Shown here: positions 43,281 through 52,478 of the stretch, piece by piece
How the letters are laid out: every line of letters begins with the position of its first letter
How positions within the stretch are numbered: position 1 is the first letter of the stretch
NCBI GenBank assembly: GCA_049997955.1
Contig: JAEBDY010000020.1
Coordinates: forward strand, 62,001 to 126,000
Reading direction: 5' to 3'
DNA: 64,000 nucleotides
DNA from: Umezawaea sp049997955
GTDB taxonomy: Bacteria > Actinomycetota > Actinomycetes > Mycobacteriales > Pseudonocardiaceae
Program-made: the position numbers and the translations under genes
Notes under the pieces: generated by a model
Seen by the model: the letters and a program-made list of their open reading frames with translations, nothing else
Database searches by the model: none
Told to the model about the DNA's origin: nothing

Positions 43281-43665
43281 CGAGCACGGACGGCATTTTC
43301 GACCAGCACACGCCCGCGCGTTCAGCCGTCCCGGGCCAAGCGGCCGATCGGGTGGCTCAGCCTGCTGCGGTCGAACACGCACGCAGCGGCGAGGTCTGCC
43401 ATCCGCATCGATCGGCCGGGTGCTTCGGACAACCACGCCAGGTCACCTGCTCCTCGTCGTCCAGCCACCGGGTCTTCGGCACCGTCGTCCTCCGTGACCG
43501 AATCCTCGGCACCCGGGGCGGACCTCCAGTCCGCCAGGAGGTGACACGAGCCTGACCAGGGCGCTCAACCGGTGCCAAAGAAGCAGTCACTACGAGATCG
43601 ACCCGCGCTTCCCGAACGACGTCACCGCGCGGCACCCGTAGAACCCCGAGAAGAGGAAGAAGCCC
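43281..43665. other. 385-nt stretch without a supported gene
   Basis: I see no gene. The last 90 nt contain an isolated protein-like piece (HYEIDPRFPNDVTARHP then a stop) directly before the CAP-domain gene. It could be a fragment of its lost signal or pro-region. Confidence 0.4.
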
Positions 43666-44175
43666 ATAGGCACGAGAGCGGCTCTACCCGACCACACCGA
43701 CCAGGAGTTCCTCGACGCCATCCTGGACAGCGTCGACCAGTACCGGGCCGAGCACGGCGCCCCGCCCGTGGAACTCGACCCGGAACTGGCCGAGCACGCC
43801 AAGTCCCGCGCCGCGCTGATCTCCACCGAGGGCTATCGCAACCACGGCCACGCGGGGCTCAGCGCCGGGTTGGGTGCGAACCTGTCGTGGCAGGCGTCGT
43901 CCGAACCGAACTCCGGACCGACGACGGGCGCGACCGGCAGCCGGCACGGCGAGATCGAGGACCACGACTTCGCGGCCCCGGTCCCCAGCGACTCATCCAA
44001 GACCTGGCACTTCACCCAGCTCGTCTGGAAGGGCAGCACCAAGATCGGCGCCGGCCGTGTGCGCGGTCAGGGCGGCAAGTGGTACGAGACCTGCATCGCC
44101 GTGGCCTTCTCCCCCGCGGGGACCATGCGAGGCACCTACCAGGACAACGTCTCCCCGCTCCGACAGTTGCGCCAA
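43666..44175 (+). pseudogene. CAP/SCP-domain (PR-1-like) gene with damaged start and stop
   Basis: The frame encodes a clear CAP domain: FLDAILDSVDQYRAEHGAPP, then ELAEHAKSRAALIS and WHFTQLVWKGSTKIGAG, with the metal-site His/Glu positions (YRNHGH, WHFTQ). The natural start position reads ATA (43666) behind a ribosome-binding-site-like GAAGAGGAAG. The first in-frame GTG, at 43768, removes the first helix. At the 3' end the frame does not stop but runs through the Rrf2 gene. Sequencing error or decay at both ends is possible; the central domain is intact. Confidence 0.6.
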
Positions 44176-44176
44176 C

Positions 44177-44203
44177 CGGTCGTAACAACTATGGTTGCGA
44201 CCG
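44177..44203 (+). promoter_or_regulatory. Probable Rrf2 operator
   Basis: CGGTCGTAAC (44177-44186) and GTTGCGACCG (44194-44203) are inverted repeats with one mismatch and a 7-nt spacer, 15 nt before the Rrf2 GTG. Length and position fit an autoregulatory Rrf2 site. Confidence 0.5.
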
Positions 44204-44218
44204 AGCGAGAGGGTAGCC

Positions 44219-44650
44219 GTGAGCGCGAACAGCAGGTTGACCGTGGCCGTGCACGCCGTGGCGTGGGTCGGGCTGTACCAGCGCCTCGGGCACGAGGTCG
44301 CCACCTCGGAGCAGGTCGCCGGCAGCGCGAACACCAATCCGGTGGTGATCCGGCGGTTGCTCGGCGAGCTGCGGGCAGCCGGGCTGGTGAAGTCGCAGCG
44401 CGGGTCCGGGGCGGGTTGGACGTTGGCGCGGGACATGGTCGACATCACGTTGCTCGACGTCTACGACGCGATCGAGTCCGGCCCCCTGTTCGGGATGCAC
44501 CGGGCCGAGCCGAACCAGGGCTGCGTCGTGGGGGCGGGAATCCAGCCCGCGATGAAATCGGTGTACGACAGGCTCGACCGGTCACTGAGGGCGGAACTGG
44601 CCGCCACGACCGTCGAGGACGTGCTCAAGGACGTTCTCGCGACTCGCTAG
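44219..44650 (+). CDS. Rrf2-family transcriptional regulator
   Basis: A 143-aa winged-helix regulator: SNSRLTVAVHAVAWVGLYQ-like N-terminus, then SEQVAGSANTNPVVIRRLLG as recognition helix and GSGAGWTLARDMVDITLLDV as wing. Only one Cys (NQGCVVG) is present, so it lacks the three-Cys iron-sulphur site and belongs with the cluster-free YwnA-like branch. GTG 44219 has GAGAGGG upstream. An SDR gene follows 79 nt downstream in the same direction and is its probable target. Confidence 0.86.
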   Translation: MSANSRLTVAVHAVAWVGLYQRLGHEVATSEQVAGSANTNPVVIRRLLGELRAAGLVKSQRGSGAGWTLARDMVDITLLDVYDAIESGPLFGMHRAEPNQGCVVGAGIQPAMKSVYDRLDRSLRAELAATTVEDVLKDVLATR

Positions 44651-44729
44651 AAAACCCTGCGTGGCCCCGACCGGGGCTCACGCCGACCTTCGATGTAACA
44701 AGTTCAGTTACCTCTGATTGGTGGAGACC

Positions 44730-45482
44730 ATGGGACAGATGACCGGTAGGACCGCACTGGTGACCGGCGGGTCGAGCGGGATCGGGCGGGCCGTCGCGCA
44801 GCGGTTCGCCGACGACGGGGCTCGCGTCTACCTGACCGGCAGGCGGGAGGCGGAGCTGGAGACGGCGGCGAAGGAGATCGGGCCGAACGCGGTGGCGGTG
44901 CGCTGCGACGTGTCCGTGGCCGCCGACCTCGACCACGTCTTCGACGTCATCCGCCAGGACGGCCGCACGCTCGACACCGTGGTCGCCAACGCGGGCCTGG
45001 GATCGTTGACCAGCCTGGAGGACACCACCGAGGAGCAGTTCGACCACGTCTTCGGCGTGAACGTGAAGGGCACCCTCCAGACCGTGCAGAAGGCGTTGCC
45101 GCTGCTGGAGCCGTCGGCGACGGTGATCCTGCTGTCGTCGACCACCACGAGCGGCGGCGAGGCAGGCATGGGCGTGTACGCCGCGTCCAAGGCCGCCATC
45201 CGCAGCCTCGGCCGCACCTTCGCCGTTGAACTCGCGCCGCGGGGCATCCGGGTCAACGTGATCACTCCGGGCCCGACGGAGACGCCCGCCATCACGGGTC
45301 TCGCGGCCCAGTCCGGCCACAGCACCGCCCAGTTCCAGGAGTCGCTGGCCTCCCGCACCGCGCTCAAGCGCATGGGCAGGCCCGAGGAGGTCGCCGCGAT
45401 GGCCGCGTTCCTCGCGAGCGCGGAGAGTTCGTTCTCCACCGGCGCCGAGTTCTTCGTCGACGGCGGACAGGCCCAGATCTGA
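44730..45482 (+). CDS. Short-chain dehydrogenase/reductase
   Basis: A 250-aa classical SDR with TGGSSGIGRAVAQRF, VVANAGLGS, STTTSGG (Ser) and YAASKAAIRSL (Tyr, Lys). The end reads STGAEFFVDGG. It resembles the SDR at 16881-17624 but is not a recent copy. The ATG at 44730 lies 3 nt after GGAG; the ATG at 44739 is an alternative. It follows an Rrf2 regulator and may respond to the same stress signal. Substrate unknown. Confidence 0.87.
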   Translation: MGQMTGRTALVTGGSSGIGRAVAQRFADDGARVYLTGRREAELETAAKEIGPNAVAVRCDVSVAADLDHVFDVIRQDGRTLDTVVANAGLGSLTSLEDTTEEQFDHVFGVNVKGTLQTVQKALPLLEPSATVILLSSTTTSGGEAGMGVYAASKAAIRSLGRTFAVELAPRGIRVNVITPGPTETPAITGLAAQSGHSTAQFQESLASRTALKRMGRPEEVAAMAAFLASAESSFSTGAEFFVDGGQAQI

Positions 45483-45847
45483 CGTGGCCGACAGCAGTCC
45501 GGCGATCCGCGCGACCGTCATGCCGGTCGCGCGTCGAGCGCAACCACGATCTCGTCGCGTGGAGCAACGTGGTCACCAAGCCGGTCGCAGGGCTGGAACC
45601 CCTCGACAATGCCCTTGCCGGCGCCGAACGGCTTGCGTCCCGGGTTCGAGTTGATGTTGTTGGTGTAGTGGTGCACGGTGCCGGTGGCCGGCGTGGTGCG
45701 CTCGGAGCGCACCACGCCGCCCGACCGACACGGACGACATTCCTGGTGAGCACAAGGACACCGAGGGCACGCTTCCTGGAGACCAGGCCATTTTCCCGAG
45801 TGGCTCACCGTCATTCCCGGATTTCGCCTGGTGCTTCAATCGGTGCC
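45483..45847. other. 365-nt stretch with a minus-strand coding remnant
   Basis: A minus frame ending at 45518 reads TGTVHHYTNNINSNPGRKPF then GIVEGFQPCDRLGDHVAP, which looks like the C-terminal end of a real protein. I do not recognise the family and no start is credible. A long palindrome (45689-45719) interrupts it. No other gene is seen. Confidence 0.4.
45689..45719. repeat. 31-bp perfect palindrome (15-bp arms, 1-nt centre)
   Basis: CGGCGTGGTGCGCTC (45689-45703) and its exact complement at 45705-45719 flank a single G. It lies 129 nt before the AraC-type gene. A cruciform, terminator or regulator site are all possible. Confidence 0.6.
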
Positions 45848-46747
45848 ATGTCACTCGACGAACTGCGCGACCTGCTGTCCCGTCACGCGCGACCCGATCT
45901 GAGCACGGCCATCGAGGACGTCCGCATCTTCCGGGCCTACGAGCCCACTCCTCCGACGCCGACCACGTACGGCAAGGTTCTCGCCCTCGTCGCCCAGGGG
46001 ACCAAGCGCTTCGCGCTGGGCGACCACGTCTACGAGTACAGCGCCGGGCAGTACCTCATCGCGTCGGTCGACCTGCCGGTGACCGCCTACTTCCAGAAGG
46101 CCAGCCAGGACCGGCCGGGGCTCGGTGTCGGGTTGACGCTCCACCCGTCGGCCGTCGCCGAGGTGCTGCTGCAGGCGGATCCCCGCGACCTGCCGGACAT
46201 CGGCCGGGGCACGCCGCCCGGTCTCGCCGTCAGCACCGCACCCGCCGAACTGGTCGAGGCCGTCCTGCGGCTCCTGCGACTCCTCGACCACCCCCGTGAC
46301 ATCACCGTGCTGGCGCCCCTGGTCAAGCGCGAGATCCTCTGGCGGCTGATCACCGGCGAGCAGGGCGCCGTCCTGCGCCGGTTCGGCTTGCCCGACAACG
46401 GATTCAGCCACGTCGTCCGCGCTGTCCAGTGGATCCGCGACCACTTCGCCCAGCCCTTTCGCGTCGAGGAGGTGGCGCGGCAGGCGAGCATGAGCGTGTC
46501 CGCCTTCCACCGCAACTTCCACGCGATCACCGCGATGAGCCCCATCCAGTTCCAGAAGCAGATCCGGTTGCAGCAAGCCCGGCTCCTGCTGCACGCGGAC
46601 CCCGGCGACATCGCGGGCGTCAGCCGCCGAGTCGGCTACCAGAGCCCCGCGCAGTTCAGCCGCGACTACCGGCGCCAGTTCGGCGGTCCACCCAGCCAAG
46701 ACGCCCCACGGGTTCGCACGACCGCACGGGCCGCCACGCCGGGATAG
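45848..46747 (+). CDS. AraC-family transcriptional regulator
   Basis: A 299-aa regulator. The N-terminal AraC_N-type sensing domain (about 5-160) has QGTKRFALGDHVYEYSAGQY then LIASVDLPVTAY. The C-terminal double helix-turn-helix (about 195-290) has VEEVARQASMSVSAFHRNFH and VGYQSPAQFSRDYRRQFG. Members often control oxidoreductases for aldehydes or aromatics. The molybdenum hydroxylase operon begins 189 nt downstream and is a reasonable target. Confidence 0.87.
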   Translation: MSLDELRDLLSRHARPDLSTAIEDVRIFRAYEPTPPTPTTYGKVLALVAQGTKRFALGDHVYEYSAGQYLIASVDLPVTAYFQKASQDRPGLGVGLTLHPSAVAEVLLQADPRDLPDIGRGTPPGLAVSTAPAELVEAVLRLLRLLDHPRDITVLAPLVKREILWRLITGEQGAVLRRFGLPDNGFSHVVRAVQWIRDHFAQPFRVEEVARQASMSVSAFHRNFHAITAMSPIQFQKQIRLQQARLLLHADPGDIAGVSRRVGYQSPAQFSRDYRRQFGGPPSQDAPRVRTTARAATPG

Positions 46748-46936
46748 AACGACCAACGACGCGGAGGCGCTCGCTCCGAGCTCGCCGCCCTGAGCCTGCA
46801 CGGCCCTGGCCGTCGACCATTCCGAGAGGATCGAGCAAGAACGCGCTCTTTATGCACAACAAATCCTCACGGAATGACTGGTTGACTACGGACAATCTCA
46901 GTCCGAGTTCACCTGTGATGGCGATGGGGAAAAACG

Positions 46937-47479
46937 ATGACAGAAGCCATCAGCAGCGATATCTCGCTGCACGTGAATGGAACCCCGCACCGGCTGGCGG
47001 TCGACAACCGCAGGACGCTGTTGGACGCGTTGCGGGAGGACCTCGCTCACACCGGCCCGAAGAAGGGCTGCGACCACGGGCAATGCGGCGCGTGCACCGT
47101 TCTGCTCGACGGCCGCCGGGTGGTGTCGTGCCTGACGCTCGCGGTCGCCGCCGAGGGATCCGCCGTCACCACCATCGAAGGTGTGGCGGGCGATGGCGAG
47201 CTGCGGCCGATCCAGCAGGAATTCCTGCGACTCGATGGTTTCCAGTGCGGCTACTGCACGCCGGGGCAGATCTGCTCGGCGATCGGAATGCTCGCCGAGC
47301 ACGCCGCGGGCTGGCCCAGTGCGGTCACCGCCGACGTGTCTCCCGAGAGCCCCGCGCCGCGGTTGGACGCGGGCGAGGTGCGGGAAAGGATGAGCGGCAA
47401 CCTGTGCCGCTGCAGCGCGTACCCGTCGATCGTGCGCGCCGTGCTCGAGACGGCCGCCCGTGAGGAGGCGACGCGATGA
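46937..47479 (+). CDS. [2Fe-2S] subunit of a molybdenum hydroxylase (xanthine dehydrogenase family)
   Basis: A 180-aa electron-transfer subunit. The plant-type ferredoxin cluster motif is GCDHGQCGACTVLLDG, with a further Cys at VVSCLTL. The second cluster domain has GFQCGYCTPGQ and GNLCRCSAYP. There is no Tat signal, unlike the periplasmic PaoA, so the complex is probably cytoplasmic. GGGGAA lies 7 nt before the ATG. Its stop overlaps the next gene by ATGA. Confidence 0.93.
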   Translation: MTEAISSDISLHVNGTPHRLAVDNRRTLLDALREDLAHTGPKKGCDHGQCGACTVLLDGRRVVSCLTLAVAAEGSAVTTIEGVAGDGELRPIQQEFLRLDGFQCGYCTPGQICSAIGMLAEHAAGWPSAVTADVSPESPAPRLDAGEVRERMSGNLCRCSAYPSIVRAVLETAAREEATR

Positions 47480-48471
47480 AGGAGTTCGCCTACCAGCGCG
47501 CGATCGAGGTCCGCGACGCCCTCACGCTGGTCTCCGGGCAGCCCGGCGCCCGTTACCTGGGCGGTGGCACGAACCTCCTCGACCTGATGAAGAACGGCGT
47601 CGAGGAGCCGGTGCGGCTCGTGGACGTCCGGTTCCTCCCGCTGGACGGCGTCCGGGAGGAACCGGGCGGCGAACTGGTCATCGGGGCGACCACGACCAAC
47701 AGCGACGCCGCCGCCCACCACGCGGTGCGCCGCCGCTACCCGGCGTTGACCCAGGCGATCCTGGCCGGCGCGTCCGGCCAGTTGCGCAACATGGCCACGG
47801 TGGGCGGCAACCTGGTGCAGCGGACCCGGTGCGCCTACTTCGCCGACCTCTCCCAGCCGTGCAACAAGAGGACCCCCGGCAGCGGGTGCCCGGCGATCAC
47901 CGGGAGCCACCACAACCACGCCGTCCTCGGGCTGTCCGACCACTGCGCGGCCACCCACCCCTCGGACATGGCGGTCGCGCTGTCCACGTTCGACGCGGTC
48001 GTGCGCTACGAGACGCTCGACGGCCCCGCCGAGGTCCTGCTGACGGACTTCTACCTGCCGGTCGACGACCGGCCCGACCGCGAGACCGTGCTGCCGCCCG
48101 GCGCGTTGATCACGGCGGTCGTCCTCCCGGCGGCGGCGTCCGCCGGGCGCTCGCGGTACCGCAAGGTCCGCGAACGGGCGTCCTACGCGTTCGCCACCGT
48201 CTCCGTCGCGGCCGCGCTGGACGTGCGCGACGGCGTGGTGCAAGACGTGCGGATCACCCTCGGCGGCGTCGCGTCCCGCCCTTGGCGGGCCCGGCGTGCC
48301 GAAGCAGTCCTGCTCGACGGGCCCGCTACCGCCGACCGCTTCCGCGACGCCGCCGAAGTGGAACTGGCGGCCGCAAAGCCGTTGCGCGACAACGAGTACA
48401 AGGTGACGCTCGCACGCAACCTCATCGAGGCCGTGCTGAGCGAACTGACCGGAACGGAGGACGAGCGATGA
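47476..48471 (+). CDS. FAD-binding subunit of a molybdenum hydroxylase, PaoB type
   Basis: A 331-aa FAD subunit. FAD-binding loops are YLGGGTNLLDLMK and ATVGGNLVQRTRC. The insert RCAYFADLSQPCNKRTPGSG, followed by Cys, has the cysteine spacing that binds an extra [4Fe-4S] cluster in PaoB-type aldehyde oxidoreductases. The C-terminal CO-dehydrogenase flavoprotein-like domain follows (about 220-325). It starts at an ATG overlapping the previous stop and ends overlapping the next gene. Confidence 0.92.
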   Translation: MKEFAYQRAIEVRDALTLVSGQPGARYLGGGTNLLDLMKNGVEEPVRLVDVRFLPLDGVREEPGGELVIGATTTNSDAAAHHAVRRRYPALTQAILAGASGQLRNMATVGGNLVQRTRCAYFADLSQPCNKRTPGSGCPAITGSHHNHAVLGLSDHCAATHPSDMAVALSTFDAVVRYETLDGPAEVLLTDFYLPVDDRPDRETVLPPGALITAVVLPAAASAGRSRYRKVRERASYAFATVSVAAALDVRDGVVQDVRITLGGVASRPWRARRAEAVLLDGPATADRFRDAAEVELAAAKPLRDNEYKVTLARNLIEAVLSELTGTEDER

Positions 48472-50585
48472 ACGCCGGTTCATCCACCGGTGCCGTCGGC
48501 ACCCCGAGCACCCGTGTCGAAGGCCGGATCAAGGTCACCGGCGCCGCCCACTACGCCGCCGACGTGCCGATGCCGGACCTGGTCCACGGCTGGATGGTGA
48601 CCGCTACCGCCTCCCGCGGCCGGGTGCGCGACATCGACGTTTCGGCCGCGCTCGGCATGCCGGGTGTGCTGGGCGTGCTCGACCACCGCAACGCGCCGCG
48701 GCTCGATCCGCGGGCGGGCAACTACTTCGGCCCGGACGGCAGCCTCCAACTGCTTCAGGACGACGTGATCCCGTACGCGGGCAGGCCGATCGCGCTGGTG
48801 GTCGCGGAAACCCCCGAGCAGGCACGGGCGGCGGCGGCCGCGCTGCGGGTGACCTACCTCGTGGAGCCGCACGACCTGGACTTCCACCTGGAGCACCCGG
48901 CCGCGCGCCCGGCGTCGACCGCCTTCGGCCCGGAGGCCGACACCGGTGACCTGGAAGCGGAACTGGCGGCGTCCGCGGTGGTGGTCGACGAGCGGTACCG
49001 CACGCCGGAGGAGAGCCACAGCGCGATGGAGCCGCACGCCGCGACGGTGTGGTGGCAGGACGACCACCTGCACGCGGTGGATTCCAACCAGGGGCCGTTC
49101 AGCGTGGCCCAGGTGCTGTCCGCGTTGTTCCTCCTCGACCTGGACAGGGTGCACGTCCGCGCCGAACACGTCGGCGGCGGGTTCGGCGGCAAGGGGATGT
49201 GCGGCCCGCAGGTGATCCTGGCGGCCATGGCGGCCAGGCACTTCCGGCGTCCGACGCGCGTCACCCTGACCCGCCACCAGGTGTTCGTGGCGACCGCGCT
49301 ACGGCCCCCGACCGACCAGTCGCTGCGCATCGGCGCCGATGCCGACGGCCGCCTGCGCGCCATCGACCACCACCCGGCGTACGCCCTCTCCCCGCTCGCC
49401 GAGTACATCGAGGGGTGCACCGAGCAGGCCAGGATCCTCTACGCGGCGCCCGCGATCCGAACGCGGCTCACCGCCGTGCCGATCGACATCCTGCCGCCGT
49501 GCTCCATGCGCGGACCGGGTGCGACGCCCGGCTCCTTCGCCCTCGAATCCGCCATGGACGAGGTGGCGGAGCGGCTGAACCTGGACCCCGTCGACCTCCG
49601 GCTGCGCAACCAGCCGTCGGTGGGGGCCGTGTCCGGACTCCCGTTCAGCAGCCGCCGCCTGATCACCTGCCTGCGCGAAGGCGCGCGCCGGTTCGGGTGG
49701 TCCGGGCGCGACCCGCGCCCCCGGCTCCGGCGCGAAGGTCACCTGCTCGTCGGCACCGGCATGGCCGCGACCTCCTTCAGCGCCGGGGTGTTCCCGTCGT
49801 CGGCGTCGATCACCGCGGAAGCGGACGGCACGTTCACGGTGGCCATCGGCGCGTCCGACATCGGCACCGGCGCGCGCACGGCGCTGACGGCCGTCGCCGC
49901 CGACGCGCTCGGGGTCGGCACCGACAGGATCCTGCTCCGGATCGGCGACAGCGACCTCGGCATGGCGTGGGGCGCGGGCGGCTCCCGCGGCACGACCTCC
50001 TGGTCCTTCGCCATCACCGAGGCGGCGAAGGAACTGGAGAAGTCCTTGGGCGACGTGACCCGACCGGTCACCGCGACCGTCGACACCACCGCGCTCATCG
50101 ACTACCAGCCGGTCCGGGAACGGCAGACCTTCAGCGCCGTCTTCGCCGAGGTCACCGCGGATCCGGCCACCGGCGAGGTGCGGGTGCGCCGCCTGCTCGG
50201 CATGTTCGCCGTGGGCCGGGTGATCAACCCCTTGCTGGCGCGCAGCCAGGTGGTCGGTGGAATGATCATGGGGCTGTCGATGGCCCTGCACGAGGAGAGC
50301 GTCCGGGACCCGGCCACCGGCAGGCAGGTCAACGCCGACTTCGCCGGCTACCACATCGCCGCGCACGCGGACGTCCCCGACGTCGAGGGCGACTTCGTGC
50401 CGGACTACGAGCCCCAGGACCCTTCCGGGTTCAACGGTCTCGGCGAGATCGGCACGGCGGGCACCGCGGCCGCCATCGCCAACGCCGTCTGGCACGCCAC
50501 CGGCACGCGCCACCGGACCCTGCCGATCCGCCTGGACCGCGTGCTGGAGCCCGCAGGAGTTCAAAGCCCCCCGGACAGGGGGTGA
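48468..50585 (+). CDS. Molybdopterin-binding catalytic subunit of a molybdenum hydroxylase
   Basis: A 705-aa catalytic subunit. The N-terminal a/b-hammerhead domain has STRVEGRIKVTGAAHYAADV. Cofactor regions include GGGFGGKG, SMRGPGATPGSFALESAMDE and GEIGTAGTAAAIANAV. The last carries the conserved catalytic Glu660. Substrates in this branch are aromatic or aliphatic aldehydes. Three overlapping cistrons (small, medium, large) match the PaoABC order. A maturation factor such as PaoD was not found in the window. Confidence 0.92.
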   Translation: MNAGSSTGAVGTPSTRVEGRIKVTGAAHYAADVPMPDLVHGWMVTATASRGRVRDIDVSAALGMPGVLGVLDHRNAPRLDPRAGNYFGPDGSLQLLQDDVIPYAGRPIALVVAETPEQARAAAAALRVTYLVEPHDLDFHLEHPAARPASTAFGPEADTGDLEAELAASAVVVDERYRTPEESHSAMEPHAATVWWQDDHLHAVDSNQGPFSVAQVLSALFLLDLDRVHVRAEHVGGGFGGKGMCGPQVILAAMAARHFRRPTRVTLTRHQVFVATALRPPTDQSLRIGADADGRLRAIDHHPAYALSPLAEYIEGCTEQARILYAAPAIRTRLTAVPIDILPPCSMRGPGATPGSFALESAMDEVAERLNLDPVDLRLRNQPSVGAVSGLPFSSRRLITCLREGARRFGWSGRDPRPRLRREGHLLVGTGMAATSFSAGVFPSSASITAEADGTFTVAIGASDIGTGARTALTAVAADALGVGTDRILLRIGDSDLGMAWGAGGSRGTTSWSFAITEAAKELEKSLGDVTRPVTATVDTTALIDYQPVRERQTFSAVFAEVTADPATGEVRVRRLLGMFAVGRVINPLLARSQVVGGMIMGLSMALHEESVRDPATGRQVNADFAGYHIAAHADVPDVEGDFVPDYEPQDPSGFNGLGEIGTAGTAAAIANAVWHATGTRHRTLPIRLDRVLEPAGVQSPPDRG

Positions 50586-50631
50586 CGCGGTCAAGCCTGC
50601 ACTGCCGATGAGCGCGACCGCACGCGCCGCC

Positions 50632-51540
50632 CTACGCCCCTGCGTGGAGCGAACCGGTGAGGTGGGCTCGGGCCGCGGCGAGGAAGTCGGCGACCAGCGG
50701 GTTGGGGTCGTCGGCGCGGGTGGCGAGCACGACCTGGTAGGGATCGGCGCCCGAGATGGGGACGGTGGTGACGTCCTGGTGGAGGGTGCTGCGCCGGTCG
50801 CCCGCGGGCAGCACGCCGACGGCTCGGCCGCTCGCCACGAGTTCGAGCTTGTCCTGGAAGCCGATGACGACCTCGCCGGGTCCGGCGAGGGGCCTGCTCG
50901 GACTCCAGGCGGCGGCGGTGCCGGAGCAGGGAACGACCTCCTCGTCGGCGAAGTCGTCCGGCGTGATGGACTCCTTGCCCGCCAAGCGGTGGGAGGTCGG
51001 CACGACGAGCACCCGCGGCTCGTCGTAGAGCACGGTCACGCGCAGCCCGTCGGTCGCGAACGGCAGCGGAACCCGCGCGACCAGCGCGTCCACCCGGCGC
51101 TCCTGGAGCGCCCCGGCGTCGTGCCAGTCCAGGTGGCGCGTGCGGACCAGCGCGTCCGGGTGGCGGTGGCGCAGGTCGCGCACCGCGGGGGTGACGACGA
51201 TGTCCTCGACGTACCCGATGCTGATCTCGTGCGGTGCGGCCGCCGCCCGTGCGGTGAGCACTGCCTGGTGCGCGGCCAGGAGCGCCGCTCGTGCCTGCGG
51301 GAGGAACGCCCGGCCCGCCTCGGTGAGGCGGGTGCCCTGCGGGGTCCGGTCGAACAGGCGGACGCCCACCTGGTCCTCCAGCCGCTGGATCTGACGGCTG
51401 AGCGAGGGTTGGGCGACGCGCAGCGCGGCGGCAGCCCGGCCGAAGTTCAACTGCTCCGCCACGACCGTGAAGTAGCCGACCAGCCGCAGGTCGAGGTCCG
51501 ACCCCGGCACGGGGCCCGCGGTGGAATCTGCGTCAGGCAC
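50632..51540 (-). CDS. LysR-family transcriptional regulator
   Basis: A 302-aa regulator with HTH about residues 16-75 (YFTVVAEQLNFGRAAAALRV then AQPSLSRQIQRLE) and a periplasmic-binding-type effector domain from about 100. The GTG at 51540 is the most upstream start that fits the family; GGGGGAG lies 14 nt away, and a GTG at 51510 is also possible. It converges on the molybdenum hydroxylase operon with 46 nt between stops, so it need not regulate it. Confidence 0.84.
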   Translation of the reverse strand: MPDADSTAGPVPGSDLDLRLVGYFTVVAEQLNFGRAAAALRVAQPSLSRQIQRLEDQVGVRLFDRTPQGTRLTEAGRAFLPQARAALLAAHQAVLTARAAAAPHEISIGYVEDIVVTPAVRDLRHRHPDALVRTRHLDWHDAGALQERRVDALVARVPLPFATDGLRVTVLYDEPRVLVVPTSHRLAGKESITPDDFADEEVVPCSGTAAAWSPSRPLAGPGEVVIGFQDKLELVASGRAVGVLPAGDRRSTLHQDVTTVPISGADPYQVVLATRADDPNPLVADFLAAARAHLTGSLHAGA

Positions 51541-51746
51541 ACCGACGAAGCTACTCCCCCGGTGCGTCGTGCGTCGGGAAGCGGACTCGGGTTCACCACG
51601 GCCGGGTTGCCGGTCCACGGAGGAGCACTTCTTCGGCCGCGGACCGGTCGACCGCCTCGACCTGAACCAGCACCGGATCATCACGCCGCACGGAGCACAG
51701 CACTCCTTCATCGCTGCGTGGATGACCTGCCGGTGAGCGGTAGCGG

Positions 51747-52283
51747 TCAGGAGACCACCGGCGGCCAGCGATGCCCGCGCCACTCGTCCCAGGACGTGAA
51801 TCCGGCCGGTGGATCGTCAACGGGTTCGCTGCCGTCGAGTTCACCTCGCGTCGGGATCTGGATGACGCCCGCCCAGTCGGCGAGTTCCTCGTCGGACATG
51901 GGCCACGTGGTGTCCGGCTCGGCGGCTTGGCGCTGGTCGAGGCGTCTCCGCTGCTCGGCCGGGGACACCTCGAAGTAGTGCACCTCCACGCTCGCGCCGC
52001 GGTCCGCCGCCGCCTGCCGCAACGCGGAGCGCTCGTCTCGACCCCACAGTCCGTAGTCGATCACCACGTTGCCGCCGAGTTCGAGCGCGCGCAGCCCGAT
52101 CTCTATGAGCCGCCCTTCGATCACGTCGGAGGCGGATGGCGGGTTCTCGTGCCCGTAGAGGGCCTTCACCCATTCGTCCTTCGTCAGGCGAAGCGCGTTG
52201 CGCTCGATCTCCATGCGTCGCGCGGCACTGGTCTTCCCAGTGCCCGGCAGCCCGACCGTCAGGAACAGTGTCGGTCGCTTCAT
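51747..52283 (-). CDS. P-loop kinase-like ATPase
   Basis: A 178-aa protein. The Walker A GLPGTGKTSAARRM is at the N-terminus. LRLTKDEWVKALYG supplies a conserved Asp, and VVIDYGLWGRDERSALRQAA with a lid Arg cluster follows. It belongs to the AAA_33/zeta-toxin-like kinases, as does the protein at 28431. No antitoxin-like partner is adjacent, so a toxin role has no support. GGGGGATGGG precedes the ATG. Confidence 0.8.
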   Translation of the reverse strand: MKRPTLFLTVGLPGTGKTSAARRMEIERNALRLTKDEWVKALYGHENPPSASDVIEGRLIEIGLRALELGGNVVIDYGLWGRDERSALRQAAADRGASVEVHYFEVSPAEQRRRLDQRQAAEPDTTWPMSDEELADWAGVIQIPTRGELDGSEPVDDPPAGFTSWDEWRGHRWPPVVS

Positions 52284-52478
52284 CCCATCCCCCGGTTGAG
52301 CGAAAGCCCCATCATCGCCGATCGCGTGCTCCGAGGCACTCCCCTGCCGCCGAACCGGGGCCGGGACGCGGTGGTCCGCTCAGCCGTGACCGCTTCCGGT
52401 ACGACCGCACCGGACGGGCACCCATCGGTGGTCGTCCGCCACGGCGAAGAGTCCGTCCACCCGGTGCGGAACGCGCCG

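Noticed and set aside
47460..48467. Long N-terminal extension of the molybdopterin subunit through the FAD-subunit gene
   Set aside because: The real start is the ATG at 48468 overlapping the FAD subunit stop; the extension is an out-of-frame reading of that gene.
51747..52283. Zeta toxin of a toxin-antitoxin pair
   Set aside because: The P-loop kinase fold fits, but no small antitoxin gene precedes or overlaps it, so only a kinase-like call is justified. The same holds for 28431-28994.
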